DNA from: Bacteroidota bacterium
GTDB lineage: Bacteria > Bacteroidota > Ignavibacteria > Kapaibacteriales > UBA2268
DNA length: 7,931 nucleotides
Direction: 5' to 3'
Assembly (NCBI GenBank): GCA_027371665.1
Contig: DAHXMP010000163.1
Span: 1-7,931, forward strand
Shown here: in pieces, positions 5,370-7,931 of the stretch
How positions within the stretch are numbered: position 1 is the stretch's first letter
Layout: every line of letters starts with the position of its first letter
The notes under the pieces: model-generated
What the model saw: the letters and a program-made list of their open reading frames with translations, nothing else
Database searches by the model: none
What the model was told of the DNA's origin: nothing
Translations under genes and position numbers: made by a program

Positions 5370-7673
5370 ATGAAAAAAATATTTCTTCTTTTCACAATTC
5401 TGTCTTTACTGATACATGTATCTTCAGCCCAGGAAAAAGAGATAGATGAATTAACCGGAACAATTGCAGGCAATGTTATATCGTCAAAAACCAGGAATCC
5501 GGTTCAAAGTGCAACAGTCAAAGTTGAAGGTACAAAATTTGGAGCCATTACAGATGCTAAAGGTAGATTTTTAATTAAAAACATACCTGTAGGTGTTTAT
5601 ACAGTAACTTTTTCAATCCTCGGATACGAAAAATACAGCAAGTCGAATGTTATTTTATCATCTGCGATGCCTGTTCAGTTAAACATACAACTTACAGAAA
5701 AAGTTCTTGAACTTGAAGGGACTGAAATTCTTTCATCGTATTTTGTTAATTTATCGGATGCTGTTACCAGCACCCAAACGATAAGCGGGGAAGAAATTAA
5801 AAGGACACCGGGCGTTAATGAAGATGTAATACGTGCACTATCCATCCTTCCCGGTGTTGGATTTACATCTGCCGGAAGAAATGACCTTGTTGTAAGGGGA
5901 GGAGCTCCATTCGAGAATTTATTTATTGTGGATAATATCGAAGTTCCAAATATAAATCATTTCGGAACCCAGGGCACAAGCGGAGGTCCATTATCGCTGA
6001 TAAATATTGATTTTGTTAAAAATGTCACTTTTTCAGCCGGGGGCTTTGGTGCAAGATATGGAGACAAAACTTCATCATTAACCGATATCACATTAAGAGA
6101 CGGAAATGAAGAAACCTATGGAACTAAGGCTGTGCTTTCCGCAACAGGTTTTGGAATCAATTTCGAGGGACCGGTTTCCGATAAAGGGTCATTTTTAATG
6201 GGCATAAGAAGAAGTTATCTCGATTTCATTTTCAAAGCGGCAGGATTTGGTTTTATACCACAATATTGGGATTTTACAGTAAAAGCCAAATATAAATTTG
6301 ATAATTCCAATTCCCTGTCTTTTCTTACAATAGGTGCGTTGGATAATGTTGTACTTAATAATGATAGTCCTGATAACCGCTTTTCAAATAGTTCTATAGC
6401 CGTTCCTGACCAGAAACAGTATTTTTCCGGATTAACCTGGCAGCATCTTTTAGGTGACGGTTTTATTAATGTTACACTTGGCCAGACATATACAAATTAT
6501 TCAACGTTTCAGAATGATTCACTTTTAAATCCGATTTTAAAAAACTATTCAAGAGAAAGCGAAACTTCGCTGAAAGCTGAACTTGATTTGATGATTACTC
6601 CTGAGATTGAATTATTAGTTGGGAACCAGTTTAAAACAGCACCGAAATTAAGCTATAATGTCCTGATTCCGGGGTATCTGCGAACCGATTCAAATGGTGT
6701 GCCTAAGGGATTATCCCTGGATACGGTCTTTGCAGGATATAAAAACGGAACCTATGCCAGTATCACAGCAGGGGCAGGAAAATTCAAGTTAACAGCCGGG
6801 GGCCGCCTCGATTATTTCAACCTTGTTGAGCCGCAATTCAATATTTCACCCAGGGCTTCCATCCAATATTTACTGAATAACTATGCCACATTATCAGTCA
6901 GTATAGGAAGATATTATCAATCGCCTTCCTATATTTGGTTTATTGGTGGCTCACCCGGAAATCTCAAGTCATTTTATGCTGACCAGATTGTCTTAAGTTT
7001 CGAACAAACTCTGCGTGAGGATGTGAAATTACAGGCTGAGATATTTTATAAACGTTATGGAGATTATCCCGCCAGGGTATTTAGGCCGACTGCAGTGCTA
7101 TCTCCTTCGGGATTTGACGATATAACTTATGACATACCTTTCGGTTTGGAACCATTGATTAATCAGGGTGTAGGATATGCAAAAGGATTTGAAATATTCA
7201 TCCAGAAAAAGCTGAGTGAAATACCTGTTTATGGTATATTCAGCTGCACAATCGGAGACTCGAAATTCAAATCAATAACAGGCGGATACAGACCGGGTGC
7301 CTATGATGCTCTTGCTATCATTAATCTTTCCTGTGCATGGAGAATCAACAACGAATGGGAATTATCATCAAAATTTCGGCTTTCGACCGGAATACCGACA
7401 ACGCCTTTTTTCACAGAAGGAGTCAATACAGGCAAGCCTGATTACAGCAGATACAATGAAGGAGAACGATTACCCGTAAATCACAGCCTTGATTTCAGGG
7501 CGGATAAGATATGGTATTTTTCGGGATTTATGATGACAACTTACATTGACATTCAAAATATTTACAGCAGGAAAAATGTTGCCGCTCTCAGATGGGATTT
7601 TAGAAATAACAAACCTGAATACATAAAATCATTCGGCATTCTTCCAAGCATAGGAATTGTTGCCGAGTTTTAA
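5370..7673 (+). CDS. TonB-dependent outer-membrane receptor with N-terminal carboxypeptidase-regulatory-like domain
   Basis: The 767-residue precursor begins with a Sec signal peptide (MKKIFLLFTILSLLIHVSSA) with likely cleavage after residue 20, before Gln. Residues about 31-110 form a beta-sandwich of the CarboxypepD_reg-like type (GTIAGNVISSKTRNPVQSAT, KGRFLIKNIPVGVYTVTFS, GYEKY), which precedes the plug in many Bacteroidota receptors. The plug spans about 125-240, with typical ISGEEIKRTPG, VIRALSILPGV, DLVVRGGAPFENLFIVDNI and the GGFGARYGDKTSS stretch. The rest is a transmembrane beta-barrel rich in alternating aromatic strands, ending GIVAEF with a terminal Phe as expected for outer-membrane insertion. 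Such receptors import siderophores, vitamins or oligomers using TonB energy; the ligand is unknown. There is no SusD-like lipoprotein gene beside it and the protein is shorter than SusC proteins, so glycan uptake is not indicated. It appears to be a single-gene unit facing a convergent gene. Confidence 0.92.
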   Translation: MKKIFLLFTILSLLIHVSSAQEKEIDELTGTIAGNVISSKTRNPVQSATVKVEGTKFGAITDAKGRFLIKNIPVGVYTVTFSILGYEKYSKSNVILSSAMPVQLNIQLTEKVLELEGTEILSSYFVNLSDAVTSTQTISGEEIKRTPGVNEDVIRALSILPGVGFTSAGRNDLVVRGGAPFENLFIVDNIEVPNINHFGTQGTSGGPLSLINIDFVKNVTFSAGGFGARYGDKTSSLTDITLRDGNEETYGTKAVLSATGFGINFEGPVSDKGSFLMGIRRSYLDFIFKAAGFGFIPQYWDFTVKAKYKFDNSNSLSFLTIGALDNVVLNNDSPDNRFSNSSIAVPDQKQYFSGLTWQHLLGDGFINVTLGQTYTNYSTFQNDSLLNPILKNYSRESETSLKAELDLMITPEIELLVGNQFKTAPKLSYNVLIPGYLRTDSNGVPKGLSLDTVFAGYKNGTYASITAGAGKFKLTAGGRLDYFNLVEPQFNISPRASIQYLLNNYATLSVSIGRYYQSPSYIWFIGGSPGNLKSFYADQIVLSFEQTLREDVKLQAEIFYKRYGDYPARVFRPTAVLSPSGFDDITYDIPFGLEPLINQGVGYAKGFEIFIQKKLSEIPVYGIFSCTIGDSKFKSITGGYRPGAYDALAIINLSCAWRINNEWELSSKFRLSTGIPTTPFFTEGVNTGKPDYSRYNEGERLPVNHSLDFRADKIWYFSGFMMTTYIDIQNIYSRKNVAALRWDFRNNKPEYIKSFGILPSIGIVAEF

Positions 7674-7692
7674 AAAAATATACAAATATTAG

Positions 7693-7718
7693 CTATAAAT
7701 CGAATAAATAATTTATAG
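7693..7718. terminator. AT-rich hairpin between convergent genes, possible bidirectional terminator
   Basis: CTATAAAT (7693-7700) and ATTTATAG (7711-7718) are perfect 8-base inverted arms around a 10-base loop. They lie in the 47-base gap between the receptor stop codon and the stop codon of the convergent gene. The position suits a shared terminator, but the stem has one G-C pair and no strong T tract follows. Confidence 0.4.
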
Positions 7719-7720
7719 AA

Positions 7721-7931
7721 TCATTTATTCAATCTCTCGATTTCTGCTTTGATTTCATCAATGACAGGTTTGTTGCCGATTTCTCCATCCAGGCTAAAAA
7801 TTATGAAGACTTTGCCGCCAAATTTCTCTTCAAATTCTTTGAAACTGACTTTCATTCTTTCGGTTGGTGAATAATTGCCAAAGCTATATTGTGCAGTAAC
7901 AGGTTTTATTTGAAACCCAATTAATTTATCA
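7721..7931 (-). CDS. C-terminus of a putative type II restriction endonuclease (MjaI-like), partial
   Basis: On the minus strand an open frame enters at the window end and runs 69 codons to the TGA (complement of 7721-7723). It is too short for a standard ORF list but is coherent coding sequence. It begins DKLIGFQIKPVTAQYSFG, continues FKEFEEKFGGKVFIIFS, and ends VIDEIKAEIERLNK. From memory, endings of the form GGKVFI(I/V)FS...EVI(D/E)EI..EI.RL are found in several restriction endonucleases, notably the MjaI family. The FQIKP segment fits the last part of a PD-(D/E)xK nuclease motif in the QxK variant. The catalytic Asp and most of the protein lie outside the window, and no partner DNA methyltransferase is seen here. 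The alternative is an unrelated hypothetical protein. The coding call is firmer than the functional one. Confidence 0.55.
   Translation of the reverse strand, partial: DKLIGFQIKPVTAQYSFGNYSPTERMKVSFKEFEEKFGGKVFIIFSLDGEIGNKPVIDEIKAEIERLNK

Noticed and set aside
1..7931. tRNA, rRNA or CRISPR array
   Set aside because: I saw no regularly spaced repeats, no conserved rRNA stretches and no TTCRANN-type tRNA arm within a cloverleaf on reading both strands.

Overview
The window looks like a chromosomal segment of moderate-to-low GC from a Bacteroidota/Chlorobiota-type bacterium, possibly an Ignavibacteria-like lineage. The grounds are a TonB-dependent outer-membrane receptor with an N-terminal carboxypeptidase-regulatory-like domain, a long YfhO-type membrane protein of the style common in that phylum, a promoter-like TTG / TAnnTTTG signal before gcvT, and small palindromes with a TACGG core between genes. 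The lineage is inferred from protein style and could not be tested by search.

Layout. Bases 1-1521 hold the C-terminal two thirds or so of a YfhO-family polytopic membrane protein that begins outside the window. Bases 1522-1765 are intergenic and carry several short palindromic repeats. A 198-residue soluble protein of unknown function follows (1766-2362). Bases 2363-3356 look empty to an ORF finder. On close reading, 2437-3056 is a decayed VapBC-type toxin-antitoxin pair: a frameshifted antitoxin and a PIN-domain toxin broken by three frameshifts and two in-frame stops. After it comes a GC-richer, hairpin-rich patch (about 3085-3206) that I cannot identify.

A candidate two-gene unit then starts from a Bacteroidetes-like promoter. 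It is gcvT, the aminomethyltransferase of the glycine cleavage system (3357-4442), followed 12 bases later by a class I SAM-dependent methyltransferase resembling trans-aconitate methyltransferase (4455-5261). A TTGACA-containing promoter precedes the TonB-dependent receptor gene (5370-7673). The last 211 bases, on the minus strand and convergent with the receptor gene, encode the C-terminus of a protein whose pattern suggests a type II restriction endonuclease, tentatively MjaI-like. A short AT-rich hairpin lies between the two convergent genes.

The genes do not form one pathway. The window is a mosaic of envelope functions (YfhO, TonB receptor), one-carbon metabolism (gcvT), and remnants or edges of defence-type accessory DNA (dead VapBC, putative restriction enzyme). 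I do not see a clearly new biological system. The most informative non-obvious content is the toxin-antitoxin fossil and the unexplained structured patch between it and gcvT.
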